A stretch of DNA of 64,000 nt from the NCBI GenBank assembly GCA_019400425.1, contig JAFREE010000085.1:1-64000 (forward strand), given 5' to 3'. Shown piece after piece: positions 21,152-32,547 of the stretch; position 1 is the first letter of the stretch; the number at the start of each line of letters is the position of its first letter. The notes under the pieces are model-generated. The model did no database searches. It had not been told where the DNA came from and saw nothing but the letters and a program-made list of their open reading frames with translations. This stretch comes from Hymenochaete sp. R1 (lineage: Eukaryota > Basidiomycota > Agaricomycetes > Hymenochaetales > Hymenochaetaceae). A program made the translations under genes and the position numbers.

Positions 21152-24100
21152 ATGGTGAGCTTGCGAAAAAGGAGTGCTCCAGATGCAGTGACAGACGAAA
21201 GCGAATCTCGCGAACCTGCGAAACGTGAATCCTTCTATCCTGTTAGTTCATTGCACACCACCAAGGATGAAGACGACAGTGGCACGGGCATGAATGTCAC
21301 TTCCGGCCGTGAAACACCATCGAAGCCCGGACCGTCGAAGCTACCTTTGTCACCTACCTTGAGTTCGAAAACTCTGTCTAAGACAAAGGCGAAAAGCGGT
21401 GAGGAGGTGTTTTGCGTTTGCGGAGGAAATGACGGAGACAGGCCTATGATTCGATGTGATGGGGACTGTGAAAAATGGTGAGCTTTCTCGAAAATATTGA
21501 TAATTAGGACTGTCTCTGACTTTTTCCTTAGGTACCATTTTGATTGCGTCGGCCTCTCTGAAGACGATGCGGGCGAAATTGGTGCGTTGCTACAATCACA
21601 CGAGTAATCATTTTATTTGCTGATAGTTTGTCTAGAGAATTATTTTTGTTCTCAATGCGAGGCTACGATGGGACTGAAGACCATAAGTAAGTTTCATTGT
21701 CAATCGTACAACTACAGGACATTATGTATCTTGTCAATGTACTTCTACTATTATCAACATTTCTTGGCCGCCACCGCGTTCTCACCCGCCCAACGCTTAA
21801 CTACGTTTCGTATACATCTAATTTGTGCGACATAGTTTACGTTCACATAACAGTCGTCACGACGTCTAGTACCGATTTGCGCATTGTTGCTTTGAAGTGC
21901 GAGATGGCCGAATTGTAAAGCGTCGCCACGCGATCTTGGGGTTGAACTTGCTGACTTGCTGAAATCAGTGATGGGTTGGACAATGCAGCCCAGAGACGAA
22001 TCGCGTCAAGCTGCAACCCCTTGTAGCCATGGTAGAGAAGCGCATTTCGTGCAATGTTTTGCGATATCATTCATTTCCTTTATCAACTCTCGCGCCACTT
22101 CACCTCACACAGTTGCTGACGTGTTCTGGTAGTGGATTTCGAAGGGCAAGATGCTTACATGGATTCGCCGGACCTCGCCTCCGGATTGGAAGCCAAACGA
22201 AATAAGGGCCTCAGGAATCAGGTGGTGGTTGGGGATGCGGGTTTCAGCTCTGAGGACGTTGGCGAGGATGGATCCGACGATGAATACATCGATGAGGCAA
22301 CGAATAAGAGGAAAAGGAACGGAAAGGTGAGTAGACTTGCTTCAAACTTACCAAGCGCGACCTCATCATTCGCCACAGCGGATAGCGCGTCCATTGGAAT
22401 CCTCTGACGAAACGGAGGACGACGTTTCCCTTCAAGGCAGAAGACACCCTGTTCCGAAACGCCTGAAAAAGTCGACCATTTCCGCCCACAAAGCACCCAC
22501 GAAGGGTCGACAGTCTGTAACAGCGAAGCCGGATGCACCTACCACCGGACCTCATGATGACCCTATGCGGAAGTATTGCTTGCAAAGATTAGAGGAAATC
22601 GTTCGCCCGATGTTTGATGCTTTCATGCAAAGTCAGCCGCAGATGGATAATCAGGGTACAGAGGAATCGGGCAGTACTTCTCGAGATCAACCCAGTGCCG
22701 AAGATAAAGCCAAAGGTTTTTCGTTCGAATTAGAAAGATGTATGATGGACACATATGCAGAACCTGACAAAACCGGGAGACTAGTAGCAGCGACTAAGTA
22801 TAAGTGAGTTCTGGTTAGTCCATGCTTCACAATAGCTACTTAAGCATTGACACACTGTAGGGAACGTTTCCGAATGCTTAATTTCAACCTTCCCAAAGTG
22901 GACCGGGTTGCCCTACATCAAGGCATAGCTTCCGGTCGAATATCGCCTGCGCAGGTCAATGTAATGTCGTCGACCGACTTGGCCGACGAGCAGATGAAAC
23001 ATAATATCGAACTGGCTGAGAAGGAGGCTCTTGAGCATTCTATACTGCAGAAGGTTATTGCGCCAAGAGCAAAAATAACGCACAAAGGCTTCGAAACCAT
23101 TGAAGACATCTCCGGCCAAAGAGCGTTCGATGCACGGGAAGAAGAAGAGCGGATGGATATGGAGAGAAGGGAACGAGAGAAGCAGGCCAGATTAAGGGCT
23201 ACCTCGCGCGCAGAGAGGTCTCCTGCTACTCCCGTTGAACCGTCGCCCATCTCTGCCTCTATCCCAGGCAGAGGCTCTCCTCCCATACACCATGACTTGA
23301 GAAAGTCCCCTGGGCCCCACGGCAATGTGGACCAACCTGTTCTTCTCGATGTAGAGTCCTCACACATCTCAAGAGGACCCATCCGTCCTCTCTTCGTTCC
23401 GACTGTCAGTTCCAATCAGAATACGACCGCCGAACAAGGTCTTAGCCTGTCGGACCTCATCAACATCGATGACGAAGATGCCGTTAGCAAGAAAATTGAC
23501 GTGGCGACTTCGCAAGAGGATGTAAAAGAGAACGATGTTCCTGCGAGTTTGACAGCACCAGAATTTGTCGCTCACTCAGGACCTTCGCCTTTTGCTCCTT
23601 CGAAATCCGATGACCCTGTGAAGTCAACAACATTCGATCTCGGGTCGTTTTGGACGGAGCCCGAAAATGCGGTGTCGTCTACACCGCAGGAACCTGAGGA
23701 GGCGGGCGACGCTAATAATGTTCAAGATGATGAGGAAGAAATGGAACTCTCCCAGGACGATGGGAGAGAAAGTAGTCCAGAGGTTCACGATGATGCACTG
23801 GACGCAATCCTTGCTGGACAGGCCCAGCCAAATGGAAGAAACGCAGATGCACCTCCACCCGGATTGGAGGCTCTTCCATCAGTCTGGAGTGGTCGGGTAT
23901 GTGTTTTTAAAACATTCCTTCTACTGGATCTTGGATTCTAATATCCTTTTATAGATTGCTATGCCGACTGAGAATTTGGATTTGCTTCAATTTGATGTAG
24001 CTTGCAAACCGATTGGCGGACGTTCGTTAGCTGCTTCCTCTCATCTTTGGCGAGTTCTATTTCCCACCTCGCAGACGCGCGTGGACGGTCGGGTGCCGAC

Positions 24101-25194
24101 CGGTTCCTCGACGCCATATTTAGTGACCACGAGACTGAACCCGCAGAAGGAGTTGGTAGTTGTGTCCTTCGTCCCAGGCTCTGATGAGAGTCGTACGAAG
24201 TATGATGAATTCATCGACTTCTTTATCAAGAAAGAGTAAGTCTTCAATTTGAGGTTTTGGACGCACAACCTGATATCTGTTGTTAAGCCGCCACGCATTG
24301 GTCTTTCCATGGGGCACACACCCAAAACAGGGTGCACCAGGCCGCGAGCTATACATCATTCCGCTCCTCAAAGACCACCCCATCCCGGAATTCATTGAAC
24401 TCCTAGACAACCACAACCTCCCGAAGGAACGGACCGAAGACATCCTAATAGGCGTTTTTGTCCTCACCAAAGGAAAACTCGATACTGCCACGCCACCTCC
24501 AGCATCCATCCCCTCTGCTTCAACCTCCTCAAAGAGCATGTTACCTCCGCCCTCAATGCCGAGTGTAGTACCGCCCTATATGCCAAATGTACCAAATTTC
24601 TCAGGAACTCCACCTATAGGCGGCCCGACTCCTCCAGTTGTATCTGCTTCTGCGGCCACGACCCAACCGATCAATCAAGCTGCGCTGGCCGCAGAAGTCG
24701 CAGCGTTGACACCTGAGCAGATCTCTATCATGCTACGACATCTCTCACAGAGCGTACCACTTGCGAACGCAGCTCAACCTAGCGTCATCCCACCTCCTGG
24801 AACATCAACGACTGTTTTGCCCCAATCATACGCACCTCCAACTATCCCCAGTTCTTCCATCCCCTTGCCTCCGTATACGCCCCCTTTCCCAAATCAGCAC
24901 CCCCAGCATCCATCATATCCGCCACCTCCGAGTCACCATAATGGCCCAAACGCGCATGAACCGAGTCATGATGATTATGAGTACGATGGATCGCACAAGC
25001 ATTTTGGAGGCTACGACGGGCGAAATCAGGGTAGGGGGGGCCGGGGGCGTGGTCGTGGTCGTCCTAGGAGATCTGGTAGGGGCCGGGGAGGAGGAAGAGA
25101 CTCCGGTGGAGACGGGGGCAGACATCACGATGGACCAGGTGGTGATGATTGGGGGCCAGGGAATCGGGGACGTGGCCGGAATCCCAGGTATTAG
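21152..25194 (+). CDS. BYE1: BYE1-like transcription regulator (PHD finger, TFIIS central domain, SPOC)
   Basis: Exons 21152-21477, 21532-21581, 21636-21686, 22133-22326, 22379-22803, 22861-23896, 23955-24235, 24288-25194; 1089 aa. Yeast Bye1 binds RNA polymerase II through its TFIIS-like domain and H3K4me3 through its PHD finger. Here the PHD finger is at residues 85-140 (FCVCGGNDGDRPMIRCDG, then YHFDC, then YFCSQC). A TFIIS central domain spans about 268-410 (KYCLQRLEEI ... ERFRMLNFNL ... ISPAQVNVMSSTDLADE), and a SPOC domain about 690-830 (VWSGRIAMP, IGGRSL, RVPT, HALVFPWG). Beyond SPOC comes a proline-rich segment and a C-terminal RG/RGG-rich tail (GRGGRGRGRGRPRR), which could bind RNA. 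The start was chosen at the Met before a basic, serine-rich region. Intron 3 is 446 nt, far longer than its neighbours. Intron 7 ends in AAG. Confidence 0.85.
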
Positions 25195-25400
25195 CTTTCT
25201 TTCTCCTCTTCAACTCACCTTTCTCTGCATGGACTTGATTTCTGATTTCGAATTTCGACTTCACTTTTCTTTTCTTTCATATACTTGTTATTTACTATTT
25301 GCGTGTATCATAGAATTTATAGCACGACGGGGTGTGATATATGGGTATGAAGAATGCGTGATTGACATGAGAGTGAAATTTGAAAGTGTAATAATTGTAT

Positions 25401-28400
25401 TTAATGCTTGTTCTTTGACTTCAAATCATGAACGAGCTGGGTGAGAAGCTCTTCCAGCCGTTTTTGCCCCTCCTCCAATCCCGAAATCCTTTCCGCAATC
25501 TCTGGCACAGACAGATTCGCAAGCGCCGGCGAGCTATCACCTTCCAGAACTGCACTTGCCGGTTCTGGTCCTGGTGACGTGACTTTCGAGCGGGTTATCT
25601 CGTGCCCTGATTCCCTCGAAGATGGCTCTCCATCTTGGAAGTCTCCTTCCACAACATCATTCCGAGACCGAGGTGACTCCTGCACTATGGTGTCGTCAAG
25701 GACCTGCCCAGTCTGAGCGCGATTCAACGCAGCACGGCGTTGGCCATCATCGATACCCATGGGCGGGAATCTATGCATAGATGATAGCCGTCGTCTCATC
25801 GCAGGTCCGTAGCTAATAGCGGATTGCGACGGTGACGACTGTGATGCTTCGGGTTCGACAATGTCGTCATCTACTACTAACGGTTGGTATATCTGGGCGA
25901 GTGGACTCGTGAAGTTCGAAGCAAGTTCTGCACCCTTCTGAGCCATAGAAGTCAATCTCTGTCTCATTGTCCTGGATCTGGGCGTTTCTTGTCCGTCTTT
26001 GCTATTGTCAGACAAGAGAGAGGACGTCGATGGGAGAATCTGCATCGGACGCGCGCTTTGAGCAGAGAACCTACGAGAGGTACTCTGTGAAGTTCGCCGT
26101 TGCATCCCAGAGGCGGAAGCAGCTGTCTTGGCAGACGCATCGTCGGGTTCTTGAACTTCTATTGCGTTGTCGTAGCTCGGCTGCATCATCTCGTTTTCAA
26201 TGTCAAATATCTTAAGATATTTAGTTAGAGTGATTTAGATGACTACAAGAAATAGGGCGCTTACCACGTCGATATCGGATAGTTTGCCTGCAAAGAAACC
26301 CTCGAAAAATGCTGCAGTACCTAGTGAGATTTGCTGAAGTACTTTCAACTTTCGCTCACTTACTCATCCGCTTAATGCTTCTCGGTAAGGTTTCTACTAC
26401 CCTCTCTGCAGTAGTAGATACAGTTTCGGAGAACGTGGTGGCGTGTATGCGTTTTGCGTGACGTTCATAGTAAGCTACAACAAGTAATACCGGGAAGCTG
26501 GTCAACCTTTGTACAAAGTCAGTTATGCTGATGAACAACAAGCAAGATCAATTACCTGATCATAAAAACGTTGACCTGAGATTATTGAGTCATTGATTTT
26601 ACAACTGGAAATATCTTGAACATACCTTATGAAACCACCTTGGACTTAGGACGTAGCTGGCAGGGAGCATAATCAACAAAGCAAAGACATTCACAGGCGG
26701 CTGATACGAGAATAGATAGTCGGCTTTGACTCTGTGTTATTGTTAGTATTTGATTCAGAACATGAACTTTCTTATATACCCTTCGATAGTAAGCACAGCC
26801 CGACGAAACATGGCCTGGGAACAACTAAGCGTCAAGACCTGCCGTGTATCTGAATATAGCACTTACCTCAGCAGCTGCATCCTCACTGATGGTAGAAAAT
26901 GTGTGTGATAGGATCTGGAAGACAATAAACGCTGAGTAAACGTGGTAGGATATGTTCACTCACCGAGACCAGAACTGGATAATACCCACTTAATTTCGAG
27001 TCGCAAGTCAAATAAGATATTAGATAACTCACCTGTAAGCAACAGCGTGTTACTCAAGCACGTATAAAGTACCATCAGAATGGGGCCGAAGTATTGATGG
27101 AAAGTTGCTAAATATAGGTGGAATCTCAGGACCTTGCGTCAATATCAACGGAGAGGTGTTTCCATACTTGAAAGCACAAATCCGGTTGCATCTAAACCAA
27201 ACCAAAGGTCGGCCATCCACCAAAAGATGTCCGTGGCGCTGTAACTATGCGTGCCGTAAGAAGATAGATCTTTTTAAATATACTAGGGTTACTTACTCAG
27301 CTTCGTTCCTCGCGAGACTAACATTATCTTCAGCGAAGCACACGCATCATACAAGAGATGACTTACGTCCAAAGAGCATAAAGGAAGCCGGCGAAGCAGA
27401 AGACGGCAATAAACATGAGTATCATGAATTGCACAATCATAGCTCGCAGGGAGAGAACCATCTGTGGCGTTCGGAAATCAGTGCTATAATTCACTTCTGT
27501 CTGAAGCTGACACACTAAATTATTCTTCAAGGTCGCAAACGCAAGTCTGTCCAAAACATTAACAACGCCGAACGAATAGGATTTCTGTAGTACTAACCTA
27601 GGGAAGAGAAGGCAAGCTGCCAATGCTAGGCAATCAATACCGCTAGAACGGGCCCATAAACCTATGGTGCGAAATATGTAGTCAGAAGGCGAAGACATGA
27701 TGTACGAAAAGTGGACGTGCTATCGCGATGCATTCCAAATAAACGGAGCGACCCGTAGCTTATGAAGATCGCGACTGGAACGATCAGTCAGCGCGATGTA
27801 ACATAATTGATGTCGATTGTCCTACTAATAGCTAGATCAAATCCGTTCTGAAGGAACACTTATTAACATGATGACAGGAAGAAGGGGAACTCGGAAACAT
27901 ACCCAAGTCCCCGTAAAGTACACACCCACCCCGTGCTCTTGCATAGCAGCTATCTTTTCGAGAGAAAAACCTTTATTGTGATGAGAAGTCAGTTGAAGGC
28001 CAAAACCTGGACATAAATGGCATACCTAGAGCATACACCATAAACACAATCTCAATCACATTTATGTGATTTAATTCGCTAAACTCCAGCACCAAAACGA
28101 AAAGAACGAAGAGTGTCAAGAAGCTAAGGAGAAAATGAGTTGTATGTCATGAGCAAACACTTTAACGGGTTTGCGCGCGTACTTGATGTACTCCAGAACG
28201 GAACGAATGGCAGGGACTTTAAGCCTGGGTTTTGGGATTTAGCGCACAAAAGACGTAGGTATGGCGAGACATACCTGTAATGATCCAGCACGGGCGCTTT
28301 ATGCGGGTCATACATATGTATTTTCGTTCGCTTATATGTATCTGAAATCATCGAGTGGCTGCTCTGAGCTTGATACACACACCGACCACTAAGAATTGTC

Positions 28401-28914
28401 TCAATCAGTCATCACAAAATGCACAACCTGAAGCATACCTCCATATGCTATCAATGACTCTCTGACAAGCCGTACTTTTGATGAAGCGCTTCGCTCTACC
28501 GACAATAGCCATTTCAATTGCGTTGCCAACCCTTTCCTCGACCTCCTCGATGTCAAGGTCTTCTAAAAGTTGCTTCAACATGCCTTCGTCTGCCCCAGTG
28601 TAGACTGGCCAGCTTGTTGTCGTAACAAAAGCGAGTTCAAGTGTGTCGTCTCCGTATAGCCGGAGAAGTCGGGATGCCATAAGTTCGCATAGAGCCGCAC
28701 GAGATCGGGAGAGAGAGGAAGAGACCAGGTTGGTGTCTCGCATGAAGTTGACACGATTAAGAAGGAAGCAGAAAACGACAGAGTAGTTTCCTTTTCGTTG
28801 AATGTTGGCGTATTTGTCTTCAAGCGGTTTGACAAGAGTGTAGGTAAGGTCCGGAGCCGTCAGTGCGTCATAGGTTAATGGCGTATCTAATGGAGAACTT
28901 GTCGATACCACCAT
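25401..28914 (-). CDS. YVC1: TRP-type vacuolar calcium/cation channel (YVC1)
   Basis: 21 exons: 28914-28439, 28388-28275, 28224-28183, 28123-28026, 27970-27903, 27847-27826, 27774-27706, 27661-27598, 27546-27516, 27461-27367, 27317-27297, 27244-27168, 27107-27033, 26974-26964, 26914-26867, 26814-26780, 26731-26626, 26575-26556, 26506-26364, 26320-26265, 26210-25401; 826 aa. Yvc1 releases Ca2+ from the vacuole, for example on hyperosmotic shock. The cytosolic N-terminal domain has the fungal signature DALTAPDLTYTLVKPLEDKY and ERVGNAIEMAIVGRAKRFI. The membrane core includes FVLFVLVLEFSELNHIN, ACLLFPRLAFATLKNNL, RAMIVQFMILMFIAVFCFAGFLYALW and FGPILMVLYTCLSNTLLLTVLVSIL. The 270-aa tail is serine-rich and ends in a coiled coil (IAERISGLEEGQKRLEELL). 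Exon 14 is 11 nt. Introns 4, 18 and 20 end in AAG. Confidence 0.9.
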
Positions 28915-29340
28915 TTTGTGGCAGATAATATTTTCGTACCTATGAAATGCTAGAAAAGTACCTCAATGAGAATGGTCAATGTTTCGAGGATCATTATCAC
29001 GAACCATCATATCCTAAGGAAAGCCATCCAGAAGACATGAGTGCCTACAAACCATGGAGAGTAACAGCAGTTAGAGGCGCACTTGTCGTATCATGTGGAT
29101 AATTGGGTACACAGGCATCTTCTCGATAGTCTCATCACTGAGAAGCGGGTCGAGTTCCGAGTTTGGATCCTCGGACATGTTTGTCGACAAGAAATTGGCT
29201 TGAAGACGGAGAAGGTGGCGGTAGAAAGTCAAGTGGGGAATCGGCGGCGGCGGCTAAGCTTTCGAGTATTCGCGCGCGTGAGCGACGACCAGCGTCCGTT
29301 CAGCTCTGGTTCTCCCATCTTCCGTTCCGTCGAAACCATC
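28915..29340. other. Divergent promoter between YVC1 and MVP1
   Basis: Shared 426-bp upstream region of two divergent genes. The ORF at 29083 runs in frame into MVP1, but its sequence before the Met at 29341 has no family resemblance. Confidence 0.4.
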
Positions 29341-31865
29341 ATGTTCAATGTTCCCAGAACAAATCATCGATACAGCACCTCAAATTCTGTTCCAAATGCT
29401 TTCGGGAGTGTTCAGAATGAGAATCCGTTAGCTGCATCAACGTACTCAAATTACGACGGCTTGGATCCATGGTCTTCCGCACCCACGCCGGATATACCTT
29501 CAGTGTCGAGTGCTCGTCCGTCCTCGTTGTCGTCAGTGCTCGGTACGTGTTCAGTGACTTTTCTTCCTTTCTTCCTTTCGCTAGACTAAGGCTTTGGTTC
29601 TATGTAGCTGATGCAACAACGCCTCCCTCATATCACAAGGCGCTCGCTGCGGTCGACCCTTCAGGATTAGGAGATGTCTCCGTCAACCTGCTCTCTCGAG
29701 TTCTGCTCACGTCCGGACTCTCTGCTTCAACGATTGATAGGGTGAGTACTACAAGGGACGGACCTCAGTGGCTTTACTGAGATGGCCTGTTATAAAGATC
29801 GTGAACCTCGTGAGCTCGCGCCCACGCGTGTCCAAGCTTGAGTTCTTCGTGGCCTTGGCTCTCGTTGCTTTGGCACAGACTGAAAGAGGTTGATTTATAC
29901 CTCAGTATTCTTATTTTGCAAGGAAGCTTATTCTATCTTTTGGTAGACCTATCCATTGAGCACGTCGCTTCATTAGCCTCTCAGAACGCCCTTCCGGAGC
30001 CCTCACTCGACCTCGACGCCATTGGTCCTCATGGCAGCTCAGCTCAGCACAAAAATACACTTTCACAATCAATGCCTATCCCTACGCAGCCATCGTACTC
30101 TCAGGATGATCCATGGCAGGCACCTCGTGTCTCCGAATCGACGAGTGCGAATGGAAGTGTTGCTAATGGAGCTGCTTCAAGTATAAACGGCACTGGTTTG
30201 CCTCGAGACTGGTGGAAGAGACAGGAGCGTGTCCAACTTAGAATTATGGGCATGCAAGGCTTCCTTTTGAATCGTTACATGACTTACGAAATCACTTCGG
30301 AGGCAAGTTCTTAGCATTTGTCCATTTCGGACTGAACTAAGCAGTTCCTCTTTCAGAGAGGGTCCCCAGTTACGCGAAGGTATTCAGAGTTCGCATATCT
30401 GTGGGATGGCCTTGTCAGACGCTATCCATTCCGTATCCTGCCACAATTACCGCCCAAACGGATAGGACGTGAGATCCCCTGCCTTATGACGGAAAATCTA
30501 GAGTTTTAATTATATGCTTCCAGCGGACGAGTCTTTCTTGGAGCAACGAAGGTTGGATCTGAGGATATGACACTTCAAAGCTCATGCTGACATGCATTAT
30601 TGTCCAACGTAGGAGAGGCCTGCAGAGGTTTTTGAATTTTGTGATGTGAGCTTATTATTATCTGAGAAGAGTTGCACAAAAGCTGACGAAGACATCGAAA
30701 CAAGAAACCACCCAGTATTCAAAGAGGACGGTCTGCTGGCGGTCTTCTTAACTGAACCCTCTTTTGAGCAATGGCGAAAGCACTCGTCAGTGGCATTAGA
30801 AGAGGAGGGTCTGACTAAACGTCTTGGAAAAGTCGAAGAAATGTCCATCCCGAGCGATTTAGAGGACAAACTAAAGTATGTCGGAAAAAGCTATCATCAT
30901 TGACATCGTATTTTTATCGTCCACAGAATTGTCCGAAGCCGGCTGAATATCGTCATCGAGCAATGGCAGAAAATCTGCATCCTGGCCGAGCGACTCACCA
31001 AACGGCGGGAGGCAGAAGCGGTACGGACACCTCACGCACTCTTCAAGCGCACGTTCTTATCCTCTGTTTTAACCCCGACGCTCTCTTCATCAAACAACCA
31101 AACCGATTCGCCTCCTTCCTCCCCACGTTCCACCTCCGCCGCCTCCCTCGCATCGTCTGTCCTCCCCGTTTACCCTTCCGTCGCTGTGTTTGGCTCTTTT
31201 GCGTCTACCCCACTCCTCGGCTCTGCGCGGCCGGATGGCGCGGCTGACGGTGGATTTTACACATCGTATTGGGAACATGATCAGGCGGATATGTCAAGGC
31301 TGACGTTGACGATCAATGCGTTGAACGAAGTGAACGGGGAATGCTGGAGGGGGGAAGTCTGTGAGCTTTGTAGCGGGGTGAGGGCGGGGATGGGTCATGT
31401 GTCGAGCCATGTTGGCAGGCATAGCGATGAGGCGGACCAAAGAGTACGGGTTCTTTTCCCATTCTTCTTTTCACTATGAATATTAATGTGTTTCTTAGGC
31501 AAGGCGAATGTCATCAACGACCCTTGAAGCTCTTAAGGTCAGTCATACCTATCGCCTCACTCTCAACCCTCTTACTCACTCCCAACTCCCAACTTCCTTT
31601 GCTCTCAGAGCCAACGAGACCTCCACATCGCCATGCGTGATCTCTTTCACCGGCACGACCGCCTCTCGGGCGACAACGTCGAACGACTCAAAAAGCGCAT
31701 CGAAAGCACCCAAGCGAAGCTCGAAGGGATCCGCGCTGCTCAGAAAGACGGATGGGAGGAGGATGTGGATCGGCTGTCTGGGTTCGTGGAAAGGGACCAG
31801 GGTACGATTGCGACGTTGTTGGGGAGGAGGGTGTATATTCGGTACTGGTACGTTTCCGATCATCG

Positions 31866-31923
<58 letters not shown>

Positions 31924-32140
31924 TTTCTATGAGATGAGTATGTTTGGGTAAAATCGATCGCTGAATTCATTTGCTTGTAGCATGTGGCACGAACTCCGAG
32001 TCGTTCTACACAATCGCGAGAACACGCTAGTCACACAGGCCGTGCGAGACTTTACGCGCGAAGAGGCGGCGCACGCTGAGGCGGTGTTGGGGAACTGGAC
32101 GGCGCTCAGCGAGGAAGTGGAAAACATGCCCTATGAGTGA
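29341..32140 (+). CDS. MVP1: Sorting nexin MVP1 (PX-BAR)
   Basis: Exons 29341-29542, 29608-29741, 29798-29888, 29947-30302, 30357-30468, 30524-30551, 30613-30645, 30705-30875, 30927-31443, 31499-31537, 31609-31847, 31981-32140; 693 aa. Mvp1 forms membrane-bending coats on endosomes for cargo retrieval. The EH-like N-terminal region reads IVNLVSSRPRVSKLEFFVAL. The PX domain has RRYSEFAYLWDGLVRRYPF and LPQLPPKRIGPDESFLEQRR. A BAR-type helical region follows to CMWHELRVVLHNREN near the C-terminus. Intron 4 is a GC-AG intron (GAG/GCAAGT). Introns 2 and 7 end in AAG. A serine/proline-rich stretch of 88 codons at 31021-31284 is kept as coding because it is open in frame and divisible by three. Intron 11 carries a TC microsatellite. 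Confidence 0.92.
31872..31920. repeat. (TC)24 microsatellite
   Basis: Uninterrupted TC dinucleotide repeat in intron 11 of MVP1, between the donor at 31848 and the acceptor at 31980. Its length should vary between strains. Confidence 0.95.
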
Positions 32141-32547
32141 TTTGTTCCGTTTTTAATGTGGGGGGTGGATGAGGGAGATGTGGGTCCGGGTTCGCAACAT
32201 GGAGTTCTTTTCTGCTCTTCTATACCACCTTTTTTTGTCTTCACGATTCGTTTATGATGATACCAGTATCTGCATCAGTATTCGATATCTTCGTGTTATT
32301 TTCATTCTTTATTGGTTTAGGATGTATCTATCCGATGCTGATAACATTAATTTACCATAAACATGTGTGCGAGTCTTTGCAATAGATAAAGGAGCAAGCG
32401 GAGTTCATAGACCAATGGACCTGCGATCAACTAAGGCCATGCATTTACTATTTCGCATAAACAGTATGGGTCCCAAAACAAGATATGCAATCAATTGAAA
32501 TAGGTAACGTGCAACCACTCCCCTCTTTCTTTCTACGCCGCAAATCC
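32141..32547. other. Convergent 3' region between MVP1 and ERG4
   Basis: AT-rich sequence between two convergent genes; no gene seen. Confidence 0.5.

Noticed and set aside
21895..21965. tRNA-like segment with an A-box resembling Ser/Leu tRNAs
   Set aside because: No matching acceptor stem downstream and no proper B box, so no cloverleaf can form.
24761..25444. 227-codon ORF overlapping the end of BYE1
   Set aside because: It is a frame shadow of the proline- and RG-rich tail of BYE1.
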